Source of the DNA: Merluccius polli
Taxonomy: Eukaryota > Chordata > Actinopteri > Gadiformes > Merlucciidae
Assembly: GCA_030340625.1 (NCBI GenBank)
Contig: JAOPHQ010002900.1
Coordinates: 53,098-117,097 of the forward strand
Direction of reading: 5' to 3'
Length of the DNA: 64,000 nt
The translations under genes were made by a program, and so were the position numbers. Numbering within the stretch: position 1 is the stretch's first letter; each line of letters opens with the position of its first letter. Shown piece after piece: positions 18,554-26,150 of this stretch. The notes below the pieces were generated by a model, which searched no databases, had not been told where the DNA came from, and worked only from the letters and a program-made list of their open reading frames with translations.

Positions 18554-19263
18554 CTCGGTTTATTATTTATTTTATGGTGAAAGCCCGGTGATCGGCATGT
18601 TAAAGTTTCCAATTGTATAAGTGGCAATATTTGAGTTTGTATTGATAATATATATTTATATATGTGACCAGGTATAACACAGATAGATAACATAGATAGA
18701 TAGTATAGAGAGAGGACATTTGATGATTGTATTTTCATCATCTCTAACTAATCCTTACCTCTTCTCAACAGACTGATTTCCATCTTTAAACTGAACAGGT
18801 TTATCCATAGACCAGTCACTCTTCAAGGAGACACAGCTGGGTCCAGGGGAGTCTGCTCTCTCCTGCTGGACTCTTCTAGAAATACAAGAACCACGATTTA
18901 TGGACATTCGATAGATGCTATATCTTTATAATGTCTGATAAATCCTTACCTCTTCTCAATAGACTGATTTCCATCTTTAAACTGAACAGGATGCTCCATA
19001 GACCAGTCACTCTTCATGGAGACACAGCTGGGTCCAGGGGAGTCTGCTCTCTCCTGCTGCTCTGGGCTTCAACACAACACACACACAGCTTTTACTCAGA
19101 CTCATGATGGTGTGATGATATATCACTGCTGAGCTCTGAGATGGACAACAGTCACAGACAGTTAGAGATCCTCTTCTTACCTCTTAGCTCTGCTGTGGCG
19201 GCCATGTTCCCCAGACAGAGTGGTTTTAGAGGGAGGACCCCCCTCCTCTGTCTCCTCATCCAT
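3144..19263 (-). CDS. NLR1: NLRC3-like FISNA-NACHT-LRR gene, 3' exon outside window
   Basis: This is a predicted cytosolic pattern-recognition receptor of the fish-expanded NLRC3-like family. My model has coding exons at 19181-19263, 18950-19066, 18759-18875, 17448-17564, 16437-16506, 16020-16290, 12739-14536, 12306-12479, 11904-12077, 11500-11673, 11096-11269, 10704-10877, 3692-3865, 3371-3547 and 3144-3190. All donors are GT and acceptors AG. Phases match at every join, giving 1,280 codons plus one base, and I see no in-frame stop. The linker exon ends in phase 1, as NLR2 does before its B30.2 exon, so a terminal exon is expected beyond base 1. NLR1 has five clustered LRR exons against three in NLR2. 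Introns contain many transposons. The 70-bp and 271-bp exon starts are the least certain boundaries. Confidence 0.85.
3371..3547 (-). CDS. NLR1 terminal LRR exon, 177 bp
   Basis: The acceptor is at the end of a (TG)n run ...TGTAG and the donor is GTATGG. The product begins LSACMVSQEGCASLASAL and contains LRELDLSYNH and LLSAGLEDPGWRLDTL, the usual last LRR of NLRC3-like genes. It is one codon longer than the 174-bp LRR exons because of an extra residue in NHPAGDSG. A 38-bp (CA)n abuts the acceptor. Confidence 0.88.
3692..3865 (-). CDS. NLR1 isolated 174-bp LRR exon
   Basis: This is a 58-codon exon encoding LTGCKLSERCCEALASVL and then LRELDLSTNDLQDSGVKLL. Acceptor TTAAAG and donor GTCAGT are as in the clustered LRR exons. 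It is separated from its siblings (10,704 onward) by 6.8 kb of nested transposons. Confidence 0.9.
4213..4989 (-). CDS. Possible two-exon mini-gene, ESRVEEQ-repeat protein (unit 1)
   Basis: Exon 1 (4989-4924) has an ATG and reads MSLLKYFSKKRKMPDVNEED, followed by donor GTAACG. Intron 1 ends in AATATTACAG. Exon 2 (4788-4213) continues in phase with ESRVDEQ, then 18/21-bp repeats encoding QESRVEE and QESRVVE, and ends ERGQKEMREERK and a stop. AATAAA-type signals follow within about 50 bp (plus-strand TTTATT near 4,167-4,180). The predicted product is about 213 residues, Glu/Arg-rich and probably helical or coiled-coil. The basic first exon resembles N-termini of hAT transposase-derived proteins, but that is from memory. 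The repeat has no stop in several frames, so an open frame alone proves little. Confidence 0.4.
4240..4793. repeat. 18/21-bp minisatellite (CTCCTGCTCCACTCTGCT)
   Basis: About 550 bp of tandem 18-bp and 21-bp units, differing by an inserted CCT or ACT triplet. Unit lengths are multiples of three, so long ORFs appear in three frames. The orthologous array in unit 2 (43,131-43,798) is longer and differently ordered, so it is unstable in length. Confidence 0.95.
5150..5480. repeat. Dispersed repeat, copy 1 of 3
   Basis: A segment from ACATGTCATCATGTAAATAT to the GCGCACTTGAAAATGT region recurs at 44,250-44,600 (in the unit 2 host element) and at 57,415-57,760 (upstream of NLR2). The third copy shows that the sequence is a dispersed element fragment, not only a duplication product. 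No coding capacity is seen. Confidence 0.8.
5561..6083 (+). mobile_element. Non-autonomous element carrying a RecQ-like helicase N-terminal fragment
   Basis: A 523-bp insertion absent from unit 2 and flanked by perfect direct repeats GCACACAACT (5,551-5,560 and 6,084-6,093). Unit 2 has one copy near 44,637-44,646. The ends AGCCTAG and CCAGGCTA form a short imperfect inverted repeat. Inside, a plus-strand ATG at 5,750 opens MAAAAGERLSFHSALAAT, followed by LRKEQRTALKSFLENKYVFG. That resembles the region just before the Walker A box of RecQ-like helicases, but it diverges before any PTGxGKS motif. I infer a captured or relic coding fragment, not a working gene. Confidence 0.7.
6367..6414. repeat. 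Perfect 22-bp inverted repeat with 4-nt loop
   Basis: The left arm 6,367-6,388 (GGCACCGCTAGACATGCGG...) is the exact reverse complement of 6,393-6,414, separated by TAAT. Unit 2 has only the beginning of the left arm (near 44,920-44,936), so the second arm is unit 1-specific. Confidence 0.93.
6414..7866. repeat. 16-bp minisatellite (GTGTCTACCTGCCCAG) split by a Harbinger-like insertion
   Basis: Units of GTGTCTACCTGCCCAG occupy 6,414-6,473 and resume at 7,829-7,866 after the transposon. The uninterrupted array in unit 2 lies at about 44,937-45,070. Confidence 0.85.
6474..7828. mobile_element. Harbinger-like non-autonomous transposon, 1,355 bp
   Basis: The terminal inverted repeats begin GGGTCCGTTTCACAAAGCAG and the right end is the reverse complement (ending GTGAAACGGACCC). 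The flanking trinucleotide CAG is duplicated (6,471-6,473 and 7,829-7,831) and is present once in the empty unit 2 site. A 3-bp target duplication with GGG ends fits PIF/Harbinger. The subterminal CGTTTCACAAAG motif recurs internally. No transposase frame is present. Confidence 0.88.
8449..10416. mobile_element. Foldback element, 1,968 bp, 6-bp target duplication (unit 1)
   Basis: The ends are TATGGGGTCAGAACAG and its complement. Inverted arms of about 570-590 bp (8,449-9,018 and 9,828-10,416) surround an internal region that itself contains a smaller palindrome near 9,713-9,790. The flanking TTTACT is duplicated (8,443-8,448 and 10,417-10,422). Unit 2 has the empty site CTGTTGTTTACTTGGTTG near 45,592-45,609. 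Internal 9,290-9,465 matches, in reverse, sequence at about 6,080-6,245 and 44,640-44,800. No transposase is seen and the ORFs in the arms are repeat artefacts. The superfamily is not assigned. Confidence 0.93.
10704..12479 (-). CDS. NLR1 cluster of five 174-bp LRR exons
   Basis: In gene order the exons are 12306-12479, 11904-12077, 11500-11673, 11096-11269 and 10704-10877. Each encodes 58 residues of ribonuclease-inhibitor-type LRR beginning L(T/N)GC(N/H)LSER and containing SSSLRELDLSTNDLQDSGV and SPHCRLETL. Acceptors are ...AAAG and donors GTCAGT. All are symmetric in phase, so exon number can change without a frameshift. Exon-plus-intron modules repeat every 392-404 bp, with very similar introns. 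The LRR surface is the presumed ligand or partner interface. Confidence 0.93.
12739..14536 (-). CDS. NLR1 FISNA-NACHT exon, 1,798 bp
   Basis: This exon encodes the fish-specific NACHT-associated region followed by a NACHT NTPase and winged-helix/HD2 region. It is about 599 residues. In the exon's open frame (start 14,552) Walker A GVAGIGKT is at residues 103-110 and Walker B VVFILDGLDE at about 174-183. FVHLSFQEFLAALYVF near the C-terminal half is typical of NLR helical domains. The acceptor is TTTCTTCATTCAG at 14,537 and the donor CT|GTAGGT at 12,738. The TAG seen right after LPVVKASKTSL belongs to the intron. The unit 2 paralogue differs at 39 of 605 residues by my count, with no indels. 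The long ORF at 13,524-14,129 on the plus strand is an antisense shadow. Confidence 0.96.
14774..15953. mobile_element. hAT non-autonomous element, 1,180 bp (TAGGGCTGGACGATTAATCG ends)
   Basis: The ends TAGGGCTGGACGAT and ATCGTCCAGCCCTA are inverted repeats. The 8-bp GTCTATTA is duplicated at 14,766-14,773 and 15,954-15,961 and single in unit 2 (49,090-49,097). The interior is A/T-rich with short meaningless ORFs and no transposase domain I can recognise. It lies in the intron just upstream of the NACHT exon. Confidence 0.95.
16020..16290 (-). CDS. NLR1 271-bp exon preceding FISNA
   Basis: The frame reads ...MFVLLQRAEEDAHTFLDKEL, then WRGHFPDYPQCSE, an acidic EEEEEVEDGEEEEQRRR stretch and LKQLKQEELADSLQS. 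This helical and acidic segment precedes FISNA in NLRC3-like proteins. Donor A|GTAAGAG (16,019) leaves one base and the NACHT exon begins with two, rebuilding a Lys codon. The start at 16,290 is chosen by phase and has a weak acceptor, so it may shift. Confidence 0.8.
16437..16506 (-). CDS. NLR1 70-bp exon
   Basis: Acceptor TTCTCCACAG and donor GTGTGT flank a 70-bp exon reading QHQERSKVTSAQSVQQYPTE. It starts with one carried base and ends in phase 0. It is similar to the QQHQ-type segment that follows the N-terminal repeats in NLRC3-like proteins. A (CA)n run (about 16,511-16,543) lies beside the acceptor. Confidence 0.75.
16511..17447. repeat. NLR1 intron with (CA)n, (AAT)n and GT-rich minisatellite
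   Basis: This intron holds (CA)n at about 16,511-16,543, (AAT)n at 16,879-16,912, and a minisatellite at about 17,040-17,240 with unit GGTAGGGTAGCGAGCTGATA plus (GT)n. A conserved block then starts GCTCGGTTTATTATTTATTT and precedes each repeat exon. Confidence 0.8.
17448..17564 (-). CDS. NLR1 N-terminal repeat exon 3 (117 bp)
   Basis: The exon reads VQQERADSPGPSCVSMKSDW followed by SMDKPVQFKDGNQSVEKR. It is one of a set of near-identical exons, each entering and leaving in the same phase. Such exons form the variable N-terminal segment of fish NLRC3-like proteins; no fold is known to me. Acceptor TTCTAG, donor GTAAGG. Confidence 0.87.
18215..18290 (-). pseudogene. Relic of an N-terminal repeat exon (unit 1)
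   Basis: The minus strand shows GAAGAGTCCAGAGAGCAGAC and TGTCTCCATGAAGAGTGGCT, matching pieces of the 117-bp exon but with an internal deletion and a frame break. The same decayed copy is in unit 2 near 54,560-54,635, so it decayed before the duplication. Confidence 0.7.
18447..18552. repeat. GT-rich minisatellite in NLR1 intron
   Basis: The units combine (TG)n with GGTAGGGTAGCTAGCTGACA-like sequence. They belong to the same family as 17,040-17,240, 49,985-50,557, 53,500-53,590 and 54,945-55,165. Confidence 0.85.
18759..18875 (-). CDS. NLR1 N-terminal repeat exon 2 (117 bp)
   Basis: Same design as the exon at 17,448, with an SCVSLKSDWS variant (Met to Leu). Acceptor TTCTAG, donor GTAAGG. 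Its upstream and downstream intron blocks are also repeated, so the exon duplicated together with flanking intron. Confidence 0.87.
18950..19066 (-). CDS. NLR1 N-terminal repeat exon 1 (117 bp)
   Basis: Begins SPEQQERADSPGPSCVSM and ends FKDGNQSIEKR. The different 5' edge (PEQQ instead of RVQQ) is typical of the first repeat after the start exon, and the unit 2 paralogue at 55,755 has the same edge. Confidence 0.87.
19181..19263 (-). CDS. NLR1 start exon
   Basis: The ATG at 19,263 opens MDEETEEGGPPSKTTLSGEH and the exon ends ...SRAK plus AG before donor GTAAGA. The EEGGPPSKTTL signature is the usual start of fish NLRC3-like proteins. The 5' UTR continues upstream. A candidate non-coding exon ends at 19,969 (AAAG|GTAGGC), and the sequence just left of the ATG offers acceptor CACTATAG. 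Confidence 0.87.
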
Positions 19264-19968
19264 AGTAGACACACTCTATAGTGGCCGCTAGGGGGACCCA
19301 TAAACGCACACACACACACACACACACACACAGCTGTGTAGAGTAAAGTGCTTCCTGGTAATAACAGGACGCTATAATAAATGTAATGTGGCTCTGGGAT
19401 CTCCAAAAGACAGAAGTCACATCTCTACAGAAACTCAACAGCATTTCTAAAAGGTTGGAAACTAACGGACGTAAAAGAGTTGAAAGGGATAAAGAGTCAG
19501 AAAGTCAACGTTTAGTGTTTAAAACAAGAGAAAGCAGCTGACTGTTGGAGTCTGCTAATATAAGGCCTCTAAGTGTCCACATAGAGAGAGTATATGGAGA
19601 ATATTAGACAGTAAAAGTAGAAAGTCTGCTCAACACGACCGTTATTTCCGTGTTGAAAGGCTGTGAAAGTGAAAGTAAAAAAACAGAATCAGATGGCGAA
19701 CTATTGGGATATGTTTAGGGCCGTTGTTTTTATTGAAATAAATATGAAATACTTTCCTCAATGTTTATCGTATGTGCGTTAAAATCTCCAAAAGAGTTAT
19801 AAGCGAGACGTAAACGTATGAGGACGTCAGCCGTCTTTGTTGTTCAGTGGATTAAGGACATTTCAGTTCATTAATTAATATTAATTAATATGTTAGTACT
19901 TTAATATTAGGAGATAGAGGTGGTATATGAAGAACAATAGTAAAGTGTAGATATAGTAGGAAGCCTAC

Positions 19969-20010
19969 CTTTATGTCCTCCGTGTTACAAGAAGGAGCCG
20001 AAGGAGTGAC
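19969..20010 (-). other. Candidate non-coding first exon of NLR1
   Basis: The minus strand shows GGAGGACATAAAG|GTAGGC, a plausible donor. The block is conserved in unit 2 (donor after 56,891). A (GA)n tract lies just upstream in gene direction (20,010-20,046). No TATA box is obvious, so the promoter position is inference. Confidence 0.4.
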
Positions 20011-20057
20011 GAGAGAGAGAGAGAGAGAGAGGGAGGGAGGGAGAGATTGGCTCAAAG

Positions 20058-20206
20058 TGTAAAGTATTTGGTTACTTATAAAAGATGTCCACACATGGGT
20101 CCAAGTTAACTCAACGTCTTTACTCCGTTCACTTCAGGTAGAAGTCCGCTCATGCGTCCATCACGTAATGACGTATCCGGGTACGTCATTTACATATGAT
20201 CATACA
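20058..20206 (-). repeat. Gypsy 1 long terminal repeat (3' side)
   Basis: A block with TGTA...TACA ends sits where unit 1 and unit 2 stop matching (20,058). A polypurine-like tract on the minus strand (CAAGGGGGAGA) lies inside of it near 20,213-20,230. The second LTR is missing because the element is cut at 22.7 kb. Confidence 0.5.
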
Positions 20207-22749
20207 ATTCTATTATATCTCCCCCTTGAGATTCTTACAATCTTAACACTGACATTATCAACATTGGCTAAGAACATCACTTAAAGCTTATTAAAGCAAT
20301 ATTCTGTTAATTCTATTACCAAACTAAAGGAAAATGTGTATGGCCTTCTGGAAGTCAATGTAAAACCAACCAATACATTCCGTCACGGTATGATAGATAT
20401 TGCTGGAACTCTTTTCACATCGAAGATGAAACTCTTTTCATTGTTGGAACTCAATGCGATATTACCAAACCCTTATATCACAGTGTACAGTATGATTGAC
20501 ATTGCTGGAACTCTTATGACACTTTTCGTTATCTTTTTTTTTTTTTTCAGTGTCCAGGTGACACAACCGCTCACAAGTCCAGTCTCTGAACTGGTCTACT
20601 GACCCTGCCTGACCTGGTCTGAGTCAGGCCATCAGCAACTGCGCCCATGCTGGTGTCAACCTTTGTAGGGCTTCTCCCTGGGTCACTGGACGGCTGCTCT
20701 GGTGGAGGTCCCAGTGTACCTGATGCTGTAGATGTACACTGGGCACCACCTGAAGATGGTGACAGTTGCGGAGAAGTCTGGCTCCCTGCTCCGTCTCCAC
20801 AAGGTAGGATCTCGGCGTGATGCTCTCGCCAGTCACCACAGCTGGAGTGACCCAGGACTTTTGATGGTCCAGTCTGGTGAGGACGTGGACCCCTGCCCTT
20901 AGTGTTGGAAGGTTCCTCACTCTGTGGTGTTGGTTGTAGTAGTGGGTTTGTTTCCTCTTCTCTGACGCGTCCTTGGCTGCGATACTCTGCTTGTTAGGCC
21001 GTCTAGGTTGTAGGTTGCGGTCAAGGGTAGGCAGAGTGGCTTACCCCAGTGCTGCTGCACGGAGTAGATCTGTAGCACATGAGTGCCAGGAGAGGATCCT
21101 TTTGTCTCAGGATCCCTTTTGCTATTTGCACCGCTCTTTCGGCATGCCCGTTGCCTTGAGGATGGTGTGGGCTCGATGTTACGTGTGTGAAGTCTAATTC
21201 ACGGGCCAGTTCCTTGAACTCTTCACTAGAAAACTGTGGGCCATTGTCACTGACCACTTCGTCTGCTACCCCATAGCGGGCAAAAGTAGCTTTCAGTCTT
21301 GTGACTACTTGGGTGGTAGTGATGGTGGGCATATGGAGAATCTCAATAAACCGTGAATAGTAGTCAGAGATAACTAAATAGTTCTGTTTGTTGTACTCAC
21401 ATAAGTCCATGCCAATTCTTTTCCACGGCCTGTCCCAGCGGTGTGGAGATCAAAGGCTCTTTGGACTGAGCTCTCCTTTGTTCCTGACAAGGCTGGCAGG
21501 CTAAGACTTTCTGCTTGATGTGAGCTGATATACCCGGCCACCAGACGGCAGAGTTAGCTCTGTCTCGGCATTTAGTCAGTCCCTGATGACCGTGGTCATG
21601 GATACGTTCTAACACATCTGCTCTCAATGTCTCTGGGATTACTATCCTATTGCCTCTAATCACCAGGCCCTGGTGAATTGACAGCTCGTTTCTCATGGGG
21701 AAGAACTCTCTAACCGTTGGGTGTGTCTTACCTACGTGATCAGGCCACCCGGACTGTATGTATCTGGTCACAGCTTGTAGCGTGTCATCAACAACTGTGG
21801 CAGCTCTGATACTGTCCATTCTCCTCTCTGTAGCCGGCATGTTGTTGATGATGGATGCTACGTAGCACTCCACATCAACGTTTGTGTCGCCTCCATCCTG
21901 CGCATCTCCTACTGGGCTCCTGGACAATGCGTCTGCCGTGATGAGGCTTTTCCCTGGTGCATACTCCGCTGTAGGATTGAACCTCATCAGCCGCATCAGG
22001 AGTCTCTGGCAGCGGATGGGGACAGTATCCAGGTCTTTGGAGTTCATTAGCGGGACTAATGGTTTGTGATCTGTGATCAGCCTGAACCCCTCTAGGCCGT
22101 GTAAGTATTTCCCAAATCGTTCGCAGGTCCAGACGCTCGCCAGGCACTCTTTTTCTACCTGAGCGTACCTGGTTTCCGCCTCACTCAGACGCCGTGAACA
22201 ATAGGCTACAGGTTTCCAGCCCTCACTGTGCAGTTGCATCAGCACGCCCCCGATGCCATAGCTGCTGGCATCTGCAGAGACAGCAGTGGGTTTGTTGACA
22301 TCATAAAACGCCAGAGTGGGTGGGGTTGTAAGAAGTTCTTTGATGCATTGGAACGCTGACTGCTGTACTGGGCCCCATGTCCACGCGGATTTGGACTTCA
22401 GCAGTTCGTACATGGGCTGCCCCACAGCAGCTAGGTTCGGGATGTATTTGCCTAAATAATTCACCATCCCGAGGACCCTCTTCAGCTCGTGGACATTAGT
22501 GGGTGGAGTCAGGTTGTTTATAGCGGAGACCTTGGCTGGGTCAGGCCGTGTGCCGTCTGCGTCTATCTCGTGACCCAGGAAATGTAGTCTTTGCTGTCTC
22601 AAGGCACACTTTTCTGCATTTAGCTTCAGCCCAGCTGTCTCCAGGCGCTCCATGACCTGTTGTAGACGTTCGTCGTGCTGGGTCATATCTTTTCCATGCA
22701 CTATGATGTCGTCCATGTAAACAGCCGTCCCTGGTAGGCTGAATACCAC
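20207..22749 (-). mobile_element. Gypsy 1: 5'-truncated Gypsy pol pseudogene
   Basis: The minus-strand frame 22,749-21,397 begins at the reverse-transcriptase catalytic box (AVYMDDIIVHG). It then has thumb, RNase H (ADASSYGIGGVLMQ, TDHKPL) and the integrase HHCC zinc region (HDHGHQGLTKC to CQPCQ). A frameshift near 21,400 leads into the integrase core 21,410-21,021 (ISDYYSRFIEI; VSDNGPQFSSEEF; a Glu in the HPQGNGHAERAV block). A further break precedes the tail at 20,920-20,624. Gag, protease and the N-terminal RT are absent because the element ends abruptly in the 32-bp satellite. It is absent from unit 2 and is non-functional. Confidence 0.93.
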
Positions 22750-23262
22750 TGATTAATTAATCACACCTCACTGAATACCACTGATTAATTAATCACACCT
22801 CACTGAATACCACTGATTAATTAATCACACCTCACTGAATACCACTGATTAATTAATCACACCTCACTGAATACCACTGATTAACTAATCAGACCTCACT
22901 GAATACCACTGATTAATTAATCACACCTCACTGAATACCACTGATTAATTAATCACACCTCACTGAATACCACTGATTAATTAATCACACCTCACTGAAT
23001 ACCACTGATTAATTAATCACACCTCACTACCACTGATTAATTAATCACACCTCACTGAATACCACTGATTAATTAATCACACCTCACTGAAAACCACTGA
23101 TTAATTAATCACACCTCACTGAATACCACTGATTAATTAATCACACCTCACTGAATACCACTGATTAATTAATCACACCTCACTGAATACCACTGATTAA
23201 TTAATCACACCTCACTGAATACCACTGATTAATTAATCACACCTCACTGAATACCACTGATT
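22739..23262. repeat. 32-bp satellite array (unit 1), about 16 units
   Basis: The unit contains GAATACCACTGATTAATTAA followed by TCACACCTCACT. Most copies are identical. One has a GATTAACTAATCAGACC variant and one lacks GAAT. The array ends at GATTTTCGCGGTGTTTTGTC, exactly as in unit 2 (59,509). Its left edge abuts the truncated Gypsy pol. Confidence 0.97.
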
Positions 23263-23769
23263 TTCGCGGTGTTTTGTCATACGTGTCGCTATGATAAAGG
23301 ACACATGTTGTGGCGTGTAATATTATTTTCACGAAATACAACCAATAGTGCGGTAATGTTAAATCTTACTTGTGGAAAGTAATCCCGCGGTTTCTATTTT
23401 GGACTGTCCGCTCATTTGAGCGGGAATCCGCTGAGCAGCAGCTCGGCATCCATGTTGTCTTCTCCTGCCATACGGTCAACTGTCACTCTGCTCCCCTCCC
23501 CCACCACCACTCCAAGATGGCCGCCCAATGTCTCGTGCCACAGCAGCCAATGCTCCGTCTATGATGTCTACGGTTCTACCGCGCAGGCGCAGCTAGCGTG
23601 CTAGAGGGTTAGCATGCTACTCTGGGCGGGGCTTGTTCTGGCGGCGGCCTGTGGCTGCATAGACATCTTATACATAGACGGAGCATTGGCTGCTGTCTTC
23701 TGGTCAACATTTTAGTTTCTTCATTTTTGCCTTTATTCCAATTTCGGATCTTTCAGTCGCAGTGCAAAC
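23263..23769. other. Satellite flank with short inverted repeat
   Basis: The first part (to about 23,355) matches unit 2 at 59,510-59,600. An inverted repeat follows: CAGCCAATGCTCCGTCTATG near 23,545 and its complement near 23,673. A related CATAGACATCT...GACGGAGC sequence is at about 57,895-57,925. No gene is seen. Confidence 0.55.
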
Positions 23770-24013
23770 CGGGGACATTACCGGGGACAGCAGTAGCCGG
23801 GGTCCGTGTACGTCGCGGCCATTCGATTTCCGTTCTGAGATGGGAAATCCAAAATAGGGAAACGGACCCGTTTTCCGTTTTTCGTTTTGGAATCGGAAAA
23901 CGAGAAACGAGTCTATTTTCGTTTTTCATTTTCCGATTCTGAACCGGAAAACGAAAAACGAGTCGTTTTCTGATTCTCATTGATGTGCTTATTATCGGAA
24001 ATAGGGAATAGGA

Positions 24014-24044
<31 letters not shown>

Positions 24045-24108
24045 TCTACCACTTTTCTCTCATGTCCCCAACACGTACACAAAAACACACACGCGCGCGC
24101 ACACACAC

Positions 24109-24163
<55 letters not shown>

Positions 24164-24510
24164 GTTTACGCCGAAGTGCAGATCAGTTTTGGTTCAATTC
24201 CGTCGGTACTCCCGAAAACTAAACCAAATGATGCTCTCGTCAATTAAAATTAAGAAGCGTTTCAATTAATACACCTTAATAATAAATGTCCCCGGTGGAA
24301 AGGTCCGGTGCAGGACATGAAATCGACGTTTCATCTCTCCCAATTCCTCTCTCCACAACATTTCGTGTATTTTTGTGTGCTCTAACATACTGTACATGGA
24401 GGAAAACAGTAAACAATAATAGATATGGATTCAACAAATAAAAGGCGACAAAGAGCTAATACGATGTTTTTTACGCATAGGACTAAACGTAATCTGCGTA
24501 ATCACTTAGC

Positions 24511-24843
24511 CTACATGTTATACTTTAACTGTGCTCCCGGTTGTGGATTGAGATAGGGTGTCGTCTTGCCGGGACTAGCCACTGTCACCCAGCAAGTGAC
24601 ACCCGGTACATTGTGCCTCTCAAAAAGCTGCCTCAGACCGCTCCCCATTAAAATACGCGGATCACGGGTAGACCCTGCAGGCCACTTTGCAACATCAAGA
24701 ATGTAAAAAGTTGCATCAAAAACAATCTGCGTGTTGATGGAATGTACGTTCTTTCTATTGACGAACACGTCCTCATCTTTTGATGGCGCAATTATTTGTA
24801 TGTGCGTCCCGTCAACAGCACCGACCACACCGGCATACTGCAT
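24511..24843 (-). pseudogene. Harbinger (HARBI1-like) transposase fragment
   Basis: The minus-strand frame starts GVVGAVDGTHIQIIAPSKDE and continues VNRKNVHSINTQIVFDATF, the DDE_4-type nuclease region around the first Asp (VDGTH). The block STRDPRILMGSGLRQLFERH follows, where the family usually has a DSR motif. Downstream the sequence changes frame (VTCWVTVASPGKTTPYLNPQ), so it is broken. Neither the full catalytic triad nor the partner Myb-like protein is present. Confidence 0.85.
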
Positions 24844-24844
24844 G

Positions 24845-25137
24845 CCATGAAGTTGGCTTTGATCCTGTGGAGTTGTTGATTGTCCAAAGGAAACCGGATA
24901 AACTGTTGGATGATATTAATGGTATTATTTCAGCCTTAACCAACTTTGAACTGAGCTCTGTCAGCTCTTCTAGCCTGTGTAAATATATGATCATTGTGGA
25001 ATCGTGTGTGTGTGTGTGTGTGTGGCCTATGTCTTTTTTATTCTATTTTTATTATTTTATTATTATTGTATTGTGTTGTGTTGGTGTTATGGACCTTTCA
25101 CAAGATGTTTGCTTAATAAAGTTTGAATTGAATTGAT
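24845..25137 (+). repeat. Probable LINE 3' tail fragment
   Basis: The segment ends AATAAAGTTTGAATTGAATT, a tail I associate with fish LINEs. It has a short open frame (GFDPVELLIVQRKPDKLL) without a recognised domain. A (GT)n lies at about 25,005-25,023. Family assignment is uncertain. Confidence 0.35.
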
Positions 25138-25354
25138 ATGTGGTCTACAGAACGCGTTGATGGTTTGGTTTATGGCTGACTGATGGTTGCGATATTCCTA
25201 AATCGTCGGCATTGCAAAGTTGCATTTTCCCCGTTGCTAAATATCGTGTTGCCAAACATTTTATTTCCTAATCGAGTTATTCCTGTTAGTCGGGGGTGTT
25301 ATAGCATCCCGCAACAATTTTCCGATTTCTGAACCTGTAGCTGGAGAGATGAGA

Positions 25355-25395
<41 letters not shown>

Positions 25396-25657
25396 CTGCC
25401 AGGTGGACATGATGAGAGACCTCAGACCAGACTGAAGGACCTGGACCTGAGAGACCTCAGACCAGACTGGGGGACCTGGACCTGAAACACTTGCTGGACT
25501 TCACCGTGAGCACCGGACCTTTCCACCGGGGACATTTATTATTAAGGTGTATTAATTGAAACGCTTCTTAATTTTAATTGACGAGAGCATCATTTGGTTT
25601 AGTTTTCGGGAGTACCGACGGAATTGAACCAAAACTGATCTGCACTTCGGCGTAAAC

Positions 25658-25724
<67 letters not shown>

Positions 25725-26150
25725 TTTTGTGTACGTGTTGGGGACGTGAGAGAAAAGTGGTAGAGAGAGAGAGAGAGATCCTTCCTATTTCCGATAATAA
25801 GCACATCAATGAGAATCAGAAAACGACTCGTTTTTCGGTTTCCGGTTCAGAATCGGAAAACGAAAATAGACTCGTTTCTCGTTTTCCGTTTTCCGATTCC
25901 AAAACGAAAAACGGAAAACGGGTCAGTTTCCCCTATTTTGGATTTCCCATCTCAGAACGGAAATCGAATGGCCGCGACGTACACGGACCAGCCGGGGACA
26001 GGTCACTGAAAACGGGGACTGTCCCCGGAAGCCGGGGACGTCTGGTCACCCCGTTAGACAGTACAGATCAGTGGCGGCTGGTGGTCAAAATTTTTGGTGA
26101 AGCAAACCCCGTCGACCAACGCACGGAAACGAGCGCACCCCTAACCCCCA

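Larger units (their letters stand above)
23770..26045. mobile_element. Long-inverted-repeat element with internal Harbinger fragment
   Basis: Arms of about 500 bp (23,797-24,311 and 25,510-25,996) are near-perfect complements. They include CCGGGGTCCGTGTACGTCGC, Gaaaacg-type motifs, a (CA)n or (TG)n tract in each arm, and AAGCGTTTCAATTAATACACC. The outer edges are rich in CCGGGGACA. The middle contains a Harbinger transposase fragment and other debris. It is missing from unit 2, and its exact target duplication is not resolved. Confidence 0.8.

Noticed and set aside
22739..23262. CRISPR-like appearance of regular 32-bp repeats
   Set aside because: The units are head-to-tail with no unique spacers, and the context is a vertebrate intronic or intergenic region. 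It is a satellite.
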